NCBI GenBank assembly: GCA_963969595.1
Contig: OZ018408.1
Coordinates: forward strand, 14,939,823 to 15,003,822
Direction: 5' to 3'
DNA from: Neckera pumila
Lineage: Eukaryota; Streptophyta; Bryopsida; Hypnales; Neckeraceae
Length of the DNA stretch: 64,000 bases
A model generated the notes under the pieces. That model had not been told where the DNA came from, did not search any database, and saw nothing but the letters and a program-made list of their open reading frames with translations. Of this stretch, positions 45,471-58,259 are shown in pieces. Every line of letters starts with the position of its first letter. Position 1 is the stretch's first letter. The position numbers and the translations under genes were made by a program.

Positions 45471-47410
45471 CATCTGGGACAGTAGGGACAGGGACATTTA
45501 CACTACATTGAAAATTTTACAAAAGTGCCCACAACTGTGAGGATAGTTTCCAAGGCAGGGTTTTCCAACATATCATAGCTGGGTCCTTTTTTGGGTTTTG
45601 TCTGACACATTGTAGCAGAAGTAAATGCACTCACTGTTGCAAATTGGGAATGCGATTTTGGTAGTTGGAGCAATTGAAGTTCCATGACATGGACAATAAC
45701 CACTACATCCAAGTTCACTCACAAGGCATTAGGCAATATCTACACATGAAATTTCTAAGGCATGAAAAGACAAAGAAAATGAAGAATTGGTCACAAAAGA
45801 GGACATGTCTTCAATGTACAACACCCTTTTTTTTTAAAATTTCTACATCTATGTTCCTAGATGACTGCTGAAACTCTGAACCTACTTCCACTACTTACCA
45901 CTAATCCAAAGTACTCTAAAACTCTGAGGCATTCAATACATGGTATCCAAAACCGCCATCTCTCCACAGAATTGAAGGCAAATATAATAATGGCAAGCAT
46001 CTACCATATCAAATTCTGATTCCTGCATTAATTCTGAAAATTTTGAGCAATTCCAAAAACTTGCAGTACTCCAACGCTGACATAAGAAGACGCCATCTAT
46101 CTTCAAGATTCAAGAGTACATTGATCATACTCTAAGCAGCCACATCAAAGTGATAACCACAAACATTCAAAATACCCTCTCACTTTCCAAACACAGCTAC
46201 AATTGAGTTCCCAGGCAGAAATTACAGAGAAGAAAGCAAACTACTACAGTATAGTCATGGATAGGCCCTTGCATGTAGAATTTAGTCACATTGGAGTTTG
46301 CTGCTTCTGTTGTCATTGATAGTGAGTCCATTAGACTTGTCACAATGTTGCTTGGAGGAGCAACAACTTCCAAAAGTCTAGAGATGTCTTGCATTTAGTT
46401 GTTGTTTCAGCCTCACGTCTCCATCAGTTGCGTAAGGTGGTTATAAGCGTCCTGCAAACAAAGCTACAACGATTACTGAAGGAAAGAAATGCCAAGACTT
46501 CCACGTTTCCTCAAGGGAAAATGGGTACGTGAAATTCTCTGTCCTTTCATTTGTATACTATGGATCAGTGGAATGTATGGGGGCTTGAGCTACGCCTACA
46601 CAGATTTGTTGTACACCTAGTTGAAGCTCTCATTCCAGAATGGGAACTACTAAAACGGTACCCAATTTTTTTTGCCTATGTAAAAGATTCAAAATGAAAA
46701 TTGTTATAGTAGACTCAGTAGCTCTTGTATGAAATCGTTTCTAAAATAGGGAAACGAAACTGCTAATATTTTGCATTCATACATGAACTTTCACATGAGT
46801 AGGCAAACTTGGACCCTACATGCTAGACAAAATTGACAAAGTAGCCTTCACAGACCTCATGCTGTAAATGAAAGAGTAATGTACCTACAAATCATAGAAC
46901 TAACCTGGAACGGTTTAGGGTACCAATTCCACAGCATAGATAGCAGTGACGTAGTGAAACAAATGGATCTGCATAGAGTAGAGTGCTTGTTAGCAAAAAA
47001 ATTTAACGCCCATGACAGTAGCTTCTTTGTGCTTTATTGATCAGAGAAGCTGCTTAAAAAAAAAAATAGGGAAACAAATCTATGCATGTCATCAATCTTT
47101 GCTATCAAATATCATCGCTTCTTGCTCTCAACTGTGGTGCAACGTGAAGCTAACTAAGTCGCTATAAAGGTCTAAAATGAAAGTTTGATATACCTAGTAG
47201 TCTCTGCAAGTTGACAATAATGGCACAAGGTTTTTCATGAAGTCCCAACTCTAGAGCATGATAGTTGGGAAACAAACTGTTAGAAACTGCCTCCTATGTG
47301 TTCCTCCATCCGCAAGTGCCGCAAAGCTGAAAATACCACAACAGATCTAGGCGGCTGAAGAAGAGCGGCAAAGAAGCTGTGCTTAACTTTACTCTGATGA
47401 TGTGCTCCAG
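45471..47410. other. Intergenic DNA with possible unrecognised exons
   Basis: Minus-strand open stretches at about 45500-45720 (ATMCQTKPKKGPSYDMLENP) and 46230-46394 (QDISRLLEVVAPPSNIVTSL) have protein-like composition but match no family I recognise. No start, splice or partner could be fixed. Confidence 0.3.
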
Positions 47411-48863
47411 CTTGCAAGGGAGGAGTGCCCATTATGCAGGAGCGCAAGGATCATGGAGGCAGAGCAACGCGCTGAAGAGGCCGTTGCTATTGAGCTAGGT
47501 GGAGACGAAACAACTGCATTCTATGAGGGTTGGTGCTTCAATGAGTGCTCTAGCACAAACAACAATGACAATGCTGGTGCTCAGAAGCGACGGAGTGATG
47601 CACCAATCGTGAGCTTGGGGGGCGGTGACAATAACAGTTTCCACTATAAGAAACTGGCCTTTTTTGTGATGTTTGAAAAAACGTCGTATGATGTCCGGTT
47701 TGACATGTCTGAGAGTCAACGTAGATGTCACCTAAAATCGCGTCATAGAAAACAAGCAAAAAACGTCTGGTGTTTTCAAATAATGTGCCAATTTCTGGCT
47801 TGTTTTTTTCTAACGTCCTGCAAAACAGGGTCTTCCAAGCTTACAAAATGAAAGTACGTGGAGTCCACATAGGCAAAATTCTCATCCACGTAGGGCCACG
47901 TAGGCAACTTTTTCCTCCAGCCCATTTTTTTCATCTATCCGTTTTTCTTCATCCAACCCATTTTTCATCCAATCTGTTTTTCATCCAATCTATTTTTCAT
48001 CCAATCCAATTTTTTTCATCCAATCCATTTTTCAAAAACTAATTAGTCAATAGAAATTAATCAATAAAATTATGCAATAAAAAAAAAGTAGAATCCACCA
48101 AGAATTTAAAAAAAACTTACCATTTATCATCAAATTTATCTTGATGACATAATTACGTGAAAATGAAGATTTTCAGGGGCATATTTGTACCCATTCTTTG
48201 TCCATGGTGAGACAAACAATATGGGAAAATTAGCCTACGTTGTCTTAGATGTCCAGTCCGACATCCAACCCGTTGTTCCAAACATTTGGCCCGAGGTTCA
48301 TCCATCCATTTTTAATTTTTTTTCCAAAATATGCCACGTAGCTGCCCTTTTCCAAGTCTACTTGCTGACGTGGCAGCTTCTGTTGTATGCGACGTTATAT
48401 AAAATCATGGCCACGTTGCAGTCGACATCATCACAAACGTAGCCGTCTACAATGACATAGTTGCGTTTTTTGCAAAACACTTACATGTTTTTGCAAAACA
48501 AGTATATGTTTTTTAGAACATCTGATGTTTGAAAAAACATGACGGGTTTTTGCCTAAACGCCGCCAAAAACAGTCTTTTCTTATAGTGTTCCTTAGTTCC
48601 GAAAGAAACTACAATGAACTTCGAGGTAATACCTGCCCGGGCCCATCGACAGTCCAATACTTTTTTCGACACTGCTAGGGAACAACTTCTCCTGGCTTGC
48701 AAATACTAAAAAATTGATCAATGCATCAAAGTCCACATTTGCTGGAAATACAAACAACGACGTCATTAACTTCACAGAAATGCAAATTGGTGATGCCGAA
48801 GACGACTTCAACATCTTTCGAGACTCTGACTTACGTATTCATGGACGAGACTCCAGTTGTTGA
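47411..48863 (+). CDS. Unrecognised gene, last two exon candidates, split by a CACTA element
   Basis: An acceptor (GCTCCAG) at 47410 opens a frame reading LAREECPLCRSARIMEAEQR, AEEAVAIELGGDETTAFYEG, then an Asn-rich stretch to DNNSF. The CACTA element 47642-48588 interrupts exactly after that codon. Beyond it the same frame resumes as LSSERNYNELR and reaches a possible donor after 48625. A candidate exon 48679-48863 continues in phase (NNFSWLANTKKLINASKSTF, MQIGDAEDDFNIFRDSDLR) to TGA. The intervening 53 bases would be a very short intron. EECPLC is a CxxC pair that could be part of a zinc site, but no family is recognised. With the transposon in place the product would end abnormally. Upstream exons were not located. 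Confidence 0.45.
47642..48588. mobile_element. CACTA element, non-autonomous, 947 bp
   Basis: The ends are CACTATAAGAAACTGG and the complement of CACTATAAGAAAAGACTG, with direct TTC duplications (47639-47641, 48589-48591). The interior has no transposase; it includes runs of ATCCAATC-like words near 47950-48020 and GACGT/ACGTC words near both ends. It lies inside an open reading frame. Confidence 0.88.
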
Positions 48864-51800
48864 GAGTTCACGTCCTCCGACAACTCGGATGATTTGAATA
48901 TCGCACTCCACGACTCCGGTGTCGTGTTGTACATTCGTACATAGTGTAAAAATATATATTATATGTTTTATCGAGTTGCTTCAAGGTAACACCTTCTTGT
49001 TGAGGTGCATGACATCTATATAAGAAGACGGATCTGCCTAAGTGCTTCATCAAATTCCATAAATAATAGTGGTTTTCTACTTTAGGTTTAAAATGTTGAA
49101 CTGGAGGGTTTTTTCTAAGTTTCAAGATGAAAAATCTCAATAGGAGCGTGAGTTTGAATTTTCTCAAATTCCTACAGATGGAGTGATATTTTGATTGGAA
49201 TTCTAGTTTTTTTACCTCTATTAGACGTATGTTGAGTTTGAGTTCTTCATTCCATAGTTGGAGTGATTTCTTGCATTAGTTTTGTATTTGTAAAGTAATA
49301 TGAGGAAATTATTCAAATAGTTTGCCTTCTCGGTGAACTTGAATGAATTTCCTTCTAAATTAAAGATAAAGAAATAGTTGTGGGCCAAGTGAGTGCTCAA
49401 AGATAAAGAAATAGTTGTAGCCTTGAAGAGTGAGTTAGGGGCGGACCCTACTTGTTTGTGTGGTTAGAATGAAGATAGGGTGAGGAAAAAGGAGACTATG
49501 GGTCTTCTCTCTCATTGTGAGTTAGGGGCGGACCCCACTTGTTTGTGTGGTTAGAATGAAGATAGGGTGAGGAAAAAGGGGACACTATGGATCTTTCCTT
49601 TCATTGTGAGTTTAGAGAAGACCCCGAATGTTTGGAGGGCTACTGTGTTGGGAGTTTGAAGAGTTTTGAAATGAAATTTGGAGGAGTTGTGTATCATGGT
49701 GTGTATTTTTTAAATTGATCTCATTTGCTTGATTTGGAGTTGTGAATCAAAAGTTGTGCTAGTTTGAATGGAGGGATTTTGTTGCCTTTGAAACTAAAAG
49801 GCAGAGACTTCAATCAGCCATAAAAGACGGACAGGTTCCTGATTTACAATGAGATTTAAAAAGGGAGGAGGTAGAAAATTGTATTAGATTTTCATAAAGC
49901 TATCATTTGTTCCATTTGGAGTTCTTATGAGTGAGTTGTAAGTGTAGAAGTGAAGAAAGGTCTGCTGTCTTTTTTCTCTCAAGGCCGAAACTTTGGATGG
50001 CCATAGATATTGGACAAAGTTTTAGAATTGTTTGAGATTCGGAGAAATTGTAGAAAATTGTGTTAGCTATTCATAAAGCTATCACTCGTTCTATTTGGAG
50101 TTTGTATGAGTGAGTTGTGAGTGAAGAAGTGAAAGAAGGTCTGCTACCCTTCTTTCTCAAGGCCAAAATTTTGGATGGCCATAGAAGTTGGACAGAGTTT
50201 TAGAATTGTTTGAAACTTAGAGGAGAAGTAGGAGTTTGTGCTAACTTTCCAAAGAGCTATTACTCATCTCATTTGAAGCTATGGAGCGTTGGAGGCACTC
50301 ACTCAAAGTTCAGCTTATGAATTGGAGGTTGAAGTTGGAGATTGGAAAAAGTGTTGAAGACTTGTGTGTGTGTGTGTGTGGCTTGTGGCTTTGTAAACTT
50401 TGTTGTTGCGGGCGGCTTGGTTTATACCATTGCTAGCCTCATTTTGTGTCATAGGTGACGAAGTGGGGTTAATTGCCCACATGGTCGAGACTTGCTTGTT
50501 CTCACAGTGAAGCTTGGTTCTTAAAGCTGGTCACCGGGAGTTTGAAAGTTTAGGAGCCCATCATCCGGACAGTGTTGTGTTGCAAATGCAGACATTATGT
50601 AGATTATGTATATATATATGATTTAGATAGATTTTAATATTTGTTGCATTATGAAGAAGTTGACATCATTTGAGGTGGCTTCATCTCATTCGATATTCTT
50701 CTTTGTGTTTTATTTAGATTATACTATGTCGAACTAGAGGTTTTTTCTAAGTCTCAAGAAATTGAGGTTTTAGTTTTTTTTACCTCTACTAGATATATGT
50801 GGATTTTAGTTCTTTATTTCGTAGATAGAATGGATAGAGTGAAGTTAGAGATAAGATAAGGTGAAGATAGAATGGAAAAGTAAAAGATAAAGAGATAAAG
50901 TGAAGTTAGAGTAGAGATAGGTGATAAAAAATAGAGGACTTTTCATCTTCTCTCATGTTGGGAGTTAAGAGGGGAAACCAATTGTTTTAGGAGGGAGTTT
51001 TTTTTGTGTTGGTGTATTATGTTTTGGAGAGGAGGATTTTTCAATGAAAATTGGAGGAGTTGTGTATTATGATGTGGTGACTGGAAGAGGTCTTTTCTTG
51101 CTTGAATTGAAGTTGTGAGTGGAGATTTGTGCTAGTTTGAGTGGAGGAAGGTCTGTTGCCTCCCAATTGAAGAGGCTGAGACTTTGACCAACCATAGAAG
51201 ACGGACAAATTTTTATTTTGCAATGAAATTTTGAGAAGTTGTAGAGAATTTTGTTAGCTTTTCAAATAGCTATCATTTATTGTATTTGGAGCATTTATGA
51301 GTGAGTTGTGAGTGTTGAAGTGAAGGAGGGTATGCTGCCCTCACTTTTAGAGGCCAAAACTTTGGGCAATCATAGATATTGGAGAGAGTATTTGAATGAG
51401 TTGAAATTTGGTGAAAGTATAGGAAATTGTATTAGCTTTACAAAGAGCCATCATTCATTCTATTTGGAGTTGTGAAGCATTGGTGGCGTTCATTCAAAGT
51501 TTAGCTTTGAAATTGAAGTTGGAGTGAAGATTTGAAGTTGGAGTTGGAGGAGAATTTGTGTGTTGTGGCTTGTGGCTTGTCTTTTATTGTAAACTTTTGT
51601 TGTTGCGGGTGGCTTGGGTTAAACCAATGCTTAGCCTCATTTTGTGTTTGTGGAGACGGTGGGATTTAATCACCCACATGGTCGAATCTGTTTGTTCTCA
51701 CGGTGAAAGCTAAAAACCTAGTTAGAGCTGGTCACCGGGAGTTTGAATTTTAGGAGCCCATCATCTGAACGGCATCTCGTGTTATGCTGTCCCGTTTTAC

Positions 51801-52739
51801 CCATCCGAGGCCCGTGGTTCTTATTACCTACCTGACTGAATCCTGACCCGTTTAGAGCCAATACAAGATAGGCCAACAGGGAGGAGTTTGAAGGCTGAAG
51901 AACGAAGAGAAGATTGAAGACTAGAAGACTTGAAGATTATTTGAAGTCAATGACTAACTAGTGCCAGTTGCAGCCAGATACTTTGCATATTCCCAAAGCG
52001 CGCTCCTCTCAACACGACAACGGCATCTTGTGTTATGCTGTCCCATTTTACCTGTCTGAGGACTGTGGTTTCTTATCACCTACCTGATCGAATCTTGACC
52101 CGTTTAGAGCCAACCTCAAGATAGGCCAACAAGGAGTAGTTTCAAGGTGAAGTTGAAAGTTCGACGTTCTAAGTAGAAGATTCAAGGTTTGAGGTACAAG
52201 ATTCGACGCGACCGTTACACACCCTAGTCCTAAACCATTTCAAATTGCAGCCAAAATCTCTGCAATTTCCCGAGGCAAACTCTCTCTACACGACACCGGC
52301 TCGCCTCTTGAGTTACGGCACTCATCCTTGTCCATCAATCGACACTACCAATGTTGCCGTTGCCAAGCTCTAGAAGAGGGTGGACTGCATGCAAATGCCT
52401 GGAGAAGATCAACTAGGCTAGGAGACCTTTGCAATTGGAGAGCGAGCGGAGAAGTTGAATCAGAGGCCAGCTGAAGAGCCGCTGTTAGGACAGCAGAGGG
52501 CGCCAGGCCCGACGGAGAAATACTAAGTGTGGCCGGCGACATGTTCAAAGGGCCCCTCCCCAGGATTGCACACTCAAACACGTGGGGCCATGCGGGTTAA
52601 TCACAAGACCCAAGCCAGGCGGCTCAATTAGAGGACCTGGGCGCTGGTGACTGCCATTCTGCATTCAGTCTGAAATTGGATTCTCAGTTCCCGGAAGTGT
52701 TGGGTGTTCCAGAGCATCCAAAGAGTATGCGGCCCTTAG
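48864..52739. repeat. Large degenerate direct repeats, non-coding
   Basis: Two related super-units of roughly 1.1-1.5 kb are visible, about 49089-50590 and 50725-51780. Both start near GGGTTTTTTCTAAG or similar, contain several copies of a 175-185-base repeat (GTGAGTTGTGAGTG, GGCCAAAACTTTGG, AGCTATCA), and end with GTTGTTGCGGG.GGCTTGG and GCTGGTCACCGGGAGTTTGA. Smaller tandems are nested: about 87 bases at 49431-49606 (GTGAGTTAGGGGCGGACC) and about 130-base units at 51771-51900 and 52018-52148 (GTGTTATGCTGTCCC). No open frame is maintained. It may be the non-coding part of a large retroelement or a satellite-like array. 52150-52739 holds no recognised gene and leads into the piggyBac relic. 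Confidence 0.6.
49431..49606. repeat. Tandem repeat, two units of about 87 bp
   Basis: Units at 49431 and 49518 both begin TGAGTTAGGGGCGGACC and contain AGAATGAAGATAGGGTGAGG; they are nearly identical. A third start (TGAGTTTAG) follows at about 49607. Confidence 0.8.
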
Positions 52740-55700
52740 GTGGAATTTTTGAGAGGCCCCCTCAAGCTAAACTCTGTACCCGTATTTCACGCTTTTGATA
52801 ACAAGAATGAAGGCTACAATTCAGATTATAACTTGTCTTTTAGTGAAACCGAGATTTTAGAATTCAGAAATGAAATTGGTGATGACGAACATTATAGTGG
52901 TGACGATGGAGATCCCAGCAATCCCAATGGGGTGAAATACATTTATTGGGAGTCAACATGGTCTCAATCTCATTTTATATACTCCCTAAATCCTCATGAA
53001 TTTCTAGGCATGTTGTGCCCTAAGAAACATTTCCGGAGAATGCCAACATTCATGGCATTGTTTTCTTTGTTTTGGCCATATAGTCTTTTGCGAAAAATAG
53101 TGGTTGAAACTAATTGGTACGCAAGGACTCCGGAAGAGGATGGAATTGCACCTCGTGGATCAACATGGGAGCCCTTGACCGTAGTGGCTTTGAAGGCATA
53201 TTTGGCAGCATCAATGTTCATTGGATTGAAAAGACAACCTAACATGAAGACCTATTGGGCAAAAAAAGGTTCTTTCTTCCATTGCCCTCGAATTTCTCAA
53301 ATTTTTAATTGTGCTAGATTTCAAGTGATTACAAGATGTCTTCATATCACAGACTTGGATACTTACACTACAAGAAACTGGCCACTTTTGTGACTGCAGA
53401 AGAATGACTAAGTGTCCGGTATGACTAAGAAGTGACTGCCCCTCCCTAATTGCACCAGTGGGAGAGGTTTCTACAGTTGCACAATTGTTGTGCAGTCGTG
53501 GCCGTGACTTCGGGATGACGACTTTGCAGGATATGGAATTCATCTACTGTAGTCCATTCATTGCATGATGAAGTTGCTGATGTGGATACATAGAAACCGA
53601 CCATGGATCTCGCAGTTATGGAAAGGTTGCGCGCAGTCGTACATAGTGACTACGTTCTATTGCACAACAACTACATTGTCACTTCCACGTCACTTCCCGG
53701 GTACTACCAAATGTCAGAGCTTAATGTTCTCTTTATCTTTTTCTATCAGAGTATTTCTCTTTTTTATTTCTATACTATCTCTTAAGAATTTTGCACGCCT
53801 TCTCTTCTTTGTACTATTTTTTGTTTGGCCCCTTCTGTTAAGTGCTTACAACATACCTCTTAGTTTAGGGTGCATTTTTTTTCCTTAAACTGATTAGGAA
53901 TATTGATTGTCTATTATATTTTTCTTTTCGTCACTCATATTTATTTTTTTATTTTTTTTATCGGACAGAAAGAGACTATTTCAATAATAACGGAGGAAAT
54001 ATTTCTTTTTCATGGTGGTTTTTTTAAAATTCATTTTGCAGCGTCATCACAAATAAAAATTCACCAAAAAATTGCCCAACCTTCTCTTGTATTATTTCTT
54101 TAATTCTATTCAAAGAAAGACCAACTCATGGCTTCATTTTTTTCCCCAATTCACCCACTTTTTCCCTCTTCTTTCTCTTACAATTTTTTGTTTAACGCCT
54201 TTGTCAGATACTTTTGTACTGCATTTTTTTCCAAAGATTGATGCTTCCGATAGTTCTCTTGAACTTTGTAAACCTTCTATTCTAGGATGTAGTTCACTTC
54301 TCAAACAAATATTCAGTAAAGATGGACTTAGAGTTGCAAGCATTCCACCCATGTGAGTCTTATTCTTTGATATGTCATTTTTGTCTTCATATTGTAGATC
54401 TTTCAAAAGAAGATTTTTGTACTCTCCTATAAATATGGAAACAATACATTTAGGCAAATGTGACATAGAATCATTATGCTACTTCTGTGAGGCTGAACTG
54501 GCTGCCATTTGAATTAGTACAAGTCCCAAAAGATATGCACTAAGATAATTTCACGCTAGCTTCTGTCATCCAAGAAGTCATAATTCAGCCTCATACTCAT
54601 CACTATGTTGTGTCGCAACTCCCACTTACTAATGACTCCTAAATGACTTCCGACATGACTCCATCACTCTTGGACTACTGAAGAACGACTTCAATGTTGC
54701 TTCATCGTGACCCGTGGGTTCTCTCAACAACCGAGCTAATACACATTGTCTGACAGATTCCACCACGCTATCACTAATCTGTTTCACCATTTCCTTGATT
54801 TTAACACGGACGACAATGTTGCCTCTCCAATGCCACTACATAATGACTATTGGAGACTACAAAATGACTTGAGAATGTCTTGGACTAATCCATATCTACT
54901 CTACTATTGCCTTGGCGCCTTGCACAATGTGATGCATGATGTAATTTTCAAACATCTTATATACCTTTCATCACACTTCTCTTGCATCAGTAGCACATTT
55001 TCATGAACGCCATATACAACAAGGATGGACAATTTTCAAAGAGGACATTAGAAAATGTCAAAGGAATTATCCTTTTTGATTCCTTTCTCAAATTGTTCAT
55101 AACTTTTGATTAGAGGCTTCAAATCTAAAACCGATTTTTGAAGATGAAAGTGAGATTGATTTCCCAACTTTTTTTAGTTCAATTTTTTTTGAAAAAAAAT
55201 TAATATTCTATACCTAAATGAGGTCTAAAATATCACTTGTAATTTAATTCCTGCGTTTTACATATTCCACATGGTTTGTCATGCCTCCAACCACCCCACT
55301 TGTATAAAGGGCTTAATTTCATCTCTTCATACTCACACATTGAGGGTTTTGGAATTGTATGGGCATATAAGCCAAATATGGTATTGGTGTATGGTGTATT
55401 GTATACATATGATGTATTGTATATTTTGTATGGTGTATTGTTGTAGAATTTTGAATGTATTCATATATGACTGTAGAATGACTACAGAATGAAGTGGCAT
55501 GTGGCAATCTACCAAAACAATGCAAAAAGTCCAGAGCAACTTCCAAATGACCTCCAACATGTTCCAAATGACTTCTGATGTGGGTGTCCATGTCAAATGT
55601 TTAATGGGTCTATCATGACTTCAAAATGACTTCCAAATGACTTCCGATGTGGCCATCCATGTCAGATGTTTAATGGGTCTATTGTGACTTTAGAACGACT

Positions 55701-57117
55701 TCCAAATGACTTCTAAATGACTGTCTACGTGGACGGCCACCTAGGTCTCAAAGCACATGCATTTTCCGCATGGCAACTCAAGAGCCATTTTCTTAACTCC
55801 AACTTTTTTTATCACTTTAACGGAATCAGTCATTCACTCACTTTTACATCCAAGGCTCTTCATCATTGGTGATAATAAAAATTGCAGTCGTATATAAACA
55901 ACTTGTCCACTATGACTGCAGGGGCCCAGAGTCATTTTGCAGTCATATGTGTACATTTGACTACAGCATGACTGTATTGAAGTTATATGTTGCAATCACT
56001 AAAGTGGCCACTTTCTTGTAGTGTTATGTGAGGGAGAGACAACAACCTGGGTATGATAAAATGGGACAAGTACGTTGGATGGTGAAGGACATAAGAGAGA
56101 ATTTTCAACGCAATTGGACATTGGAGAAATACCTAACCATTGATGAGCTGATGATTAGGTATAAAGGGTCATATTGTCCCGCTAGGCAATATATGCCTAA
56201 GAAACCCCACAAATAGGGCAACAAGGTGCGGTGCCTAGCCGATTCCAAGTCAAAGTACGTATATAACTTTGACATTTCTTGTGGAGCCAATCCTAATTTT
56301 GGTGCCCGTGGTCCATTGTGGAGAGCCTAGATTAGCTCACAATGTGGTAATGGACTTAATACAGGGCCTAGGGGGCAAGGGGCATGTTCTTATCACAGAT
56401 ATTTTTCCCTTGAGTGTATGCTTATTTATAGAGTTGGCCTCTATCAATATCTATGCCAAGGGGAGAATATGTTTTAATTGCGTAGGTTTAATTTTAGAGT
56501 TGAAGACAATTAAGGACTGGAACAACTCTCCACAAGGGACCCTACAATGAAAAATGCATGATAGCAGGGCACTTTCTTGTGTCTTGTAGAAGGATCAACA
56601 ACCGATGCTTCTAACATGTGCATTACCAATAGGATTTCCTTGTACTCCAATGCCTACCGTGCCTTGTAGAGATGGAGTAGTTAGAAATCCCATAATCACT
56701 TCACATGTACACTTGGAGTATATCACCCATATGAGGGGGGTGGATGTCGCAGATCAATTGCGAGCATCATATTCATATCAAACGAGATCACACAAATGGT
56801 GGCATTGTGTGTTTTCATTTCTCTTGGATACCACCGTCGTGAATATGTACATATTGTACCAAGGCATTCTACGACAACTTAATAGTAATAAAAAACCTAT
56901 GACACATCTTCAATTCAAGGTCAATTTATGTGAAGCTCTTTTACAAAATTGGGAGAGGCGAGCAACAAAAGATAAGGTGTAAGATCCACAAAAACATTTG
57001 CCAATTTGGAGTTGCAAACGCCGCCCTTGTGTACTTAGCAGTGACCAGTCTTGCAGTTTCTATTGTCAGGCGCACAATAGGATGTTCCTTTGTCTGAATT
57101 GTGGTTGCTTCAAATAA
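52740..57117 (+). pseudogene. PiggyBac-like transposase (DDE_Tnp_1_7), split and broken
   Basis: The first part (to 53365) has an acidic N-terminus, then MPTFMALFSLFWPYSLLRKI, VVETNWYA, STWEPLTVVALKAYLAASMF and FHCPRISQIFN, typical of the piggyBac superfamily. A CACTA element (53366-56023) follows. Without it and one TTA copy, the frame continues as YVRERQQPGYDKMGQVRWMV, LTIDELMIRYKG (first catalytic D) and MPKKPHK, then TAG where the family has Trp. A frame change near 56300-56340 leads to KGHVLITDIFPLSV (second D). A third block (from about 56605) has MRGVDVADQLRASYSYQTRS (third D), KWWHCVFSFLL, a TAA at 56980-56982, and a cysteine-rich tail (CKRRPC, CSFYC, CLNCGCF) to TAA 57115-57117. At least two stops and one frameshift show it is dead. 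The true start is lost: a stop directly precedes 52740. No TTAA-flanked ends could be tied to it with certainty. Confidence 0.85.
53366..56023. mobile_element. CACTA element, non-autonomous, 2658 bp
   Basis: The ends are CACTACAAGAAACTGGCCAC and the complement of CACTACAAGAAAGTGGCCAC, with direct TTA duplications (53363-53365, 56024-56026). CACTACAAGAAA is the classic En/Spm end. Subterminal ATGACTTCCAAATGACTTC-like words are repeated many times (about 55560-55720 and near 53400). No transposase is seen; the longest frames are low-complexity. It sits inside the piggyBac-like gene. Confidence 0.92.
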
Positions 57118-57202
57118 TTTCACTATAGACCAATCAACCATGGAGGCGAACGCCGTGAGCGTCGCTCCATTTGTAGGTACCTAATTTTTAATTTCAGATA
57201 CC

Positions 57203-57463
57203 TTGTTGACCTTTTATCTTCCTTTGTTTACATTTTTTTCTTGGGATTCTTCTTGACCTTTTATCTATCTTTGTTTAGTTTTTTTTTGGGTCCTTTTTTA
57301 CCTTTTATCTTCCTTTGTTTACAATTTTTTTTGGATCCTTCTTGACCTTTTATCTTCTTTTGTTTTACATTATTTTTTGGCCTACATGTCACAAACTTTT
57401 ATTTCCCGTTATTTACATTATTCTGTGGGTTTTTCTTGACCTTTCATTTTTATTTATTTACAT
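57203..57463. repeat. Minisatellite of about 54 bp, roughly five units
   Basis: Repeated CTTGACCTTTTATCTTCCTT followed by TGTTTACATTTTTTT and a GGATCC- or GGGTCC-like word recurs with drift across the interval. Confidence 0.7.
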
Positions 57464-58259
57464 TTTGAAGTAGGCATGAATGTTTGATGGTATGCTTTTG
57501 AACTTGCAAATGACAAAGGACATTTTTTGACATATTAATGGCCTAAAATTATTTGTATCAATGCTCAAAAATGTAACAGGTTTTGGAGTCACAGCCTGGA
57601 GTGCCATCAAATAGGCAAGTGGTTTGGGCCAGGGAGGAGCAGATGGTCCAAGCAGGGATGAAGTGCGGAGGAGGAAAAAAGGTGGGCCAAGCCGGGAGAT
57701 GGATGGACTAAACCAAGAGATGGGCGGGCCAGGTGGAGGAAGGGCGGGGCGGGCGGGGCGGGCGAAGCAGAGGCCAGCAAGCCAGGCCGCAGGCTCCCAA
57801 GCCTTGTGGCAGGCAGTCAGGTGCTGCGCCTAGCTCTCCGGCATGCCAGACTCCGACCTTCCCTAAACCACATGCCAGACTTGATGGGTGAAAGAGGAAG
57901 CCCGACATTTTCAACAACAGAATCAGGTTTTCAGTGTACCCTACAAAATATCAGATTGAAGCATTCAACCTCCTTCACAAAATGGTGAGATTTTACAATA
58001 TGTGGTTCCAAAAAAATTCTAATGATAGAGCAAGCAACCTTGGAGGTGATGACAGTTCACTTTGTGTAAATATGTCTTTATGAAGAAGAAATGGAATTCC
58101 AAAAATTTGCAAGTGTATGCCTTTTTTTGCCAACATGTTTGCACATTTCAATTTTTTCCTACATATTTTGCAATTTGAAAAGACTTGCATTTCTTGGAGC
58201 ATGTACTTTACTTTTTTTAGATAATGAATCCTAAATTGCACAAGTGAGATGGACTAATG

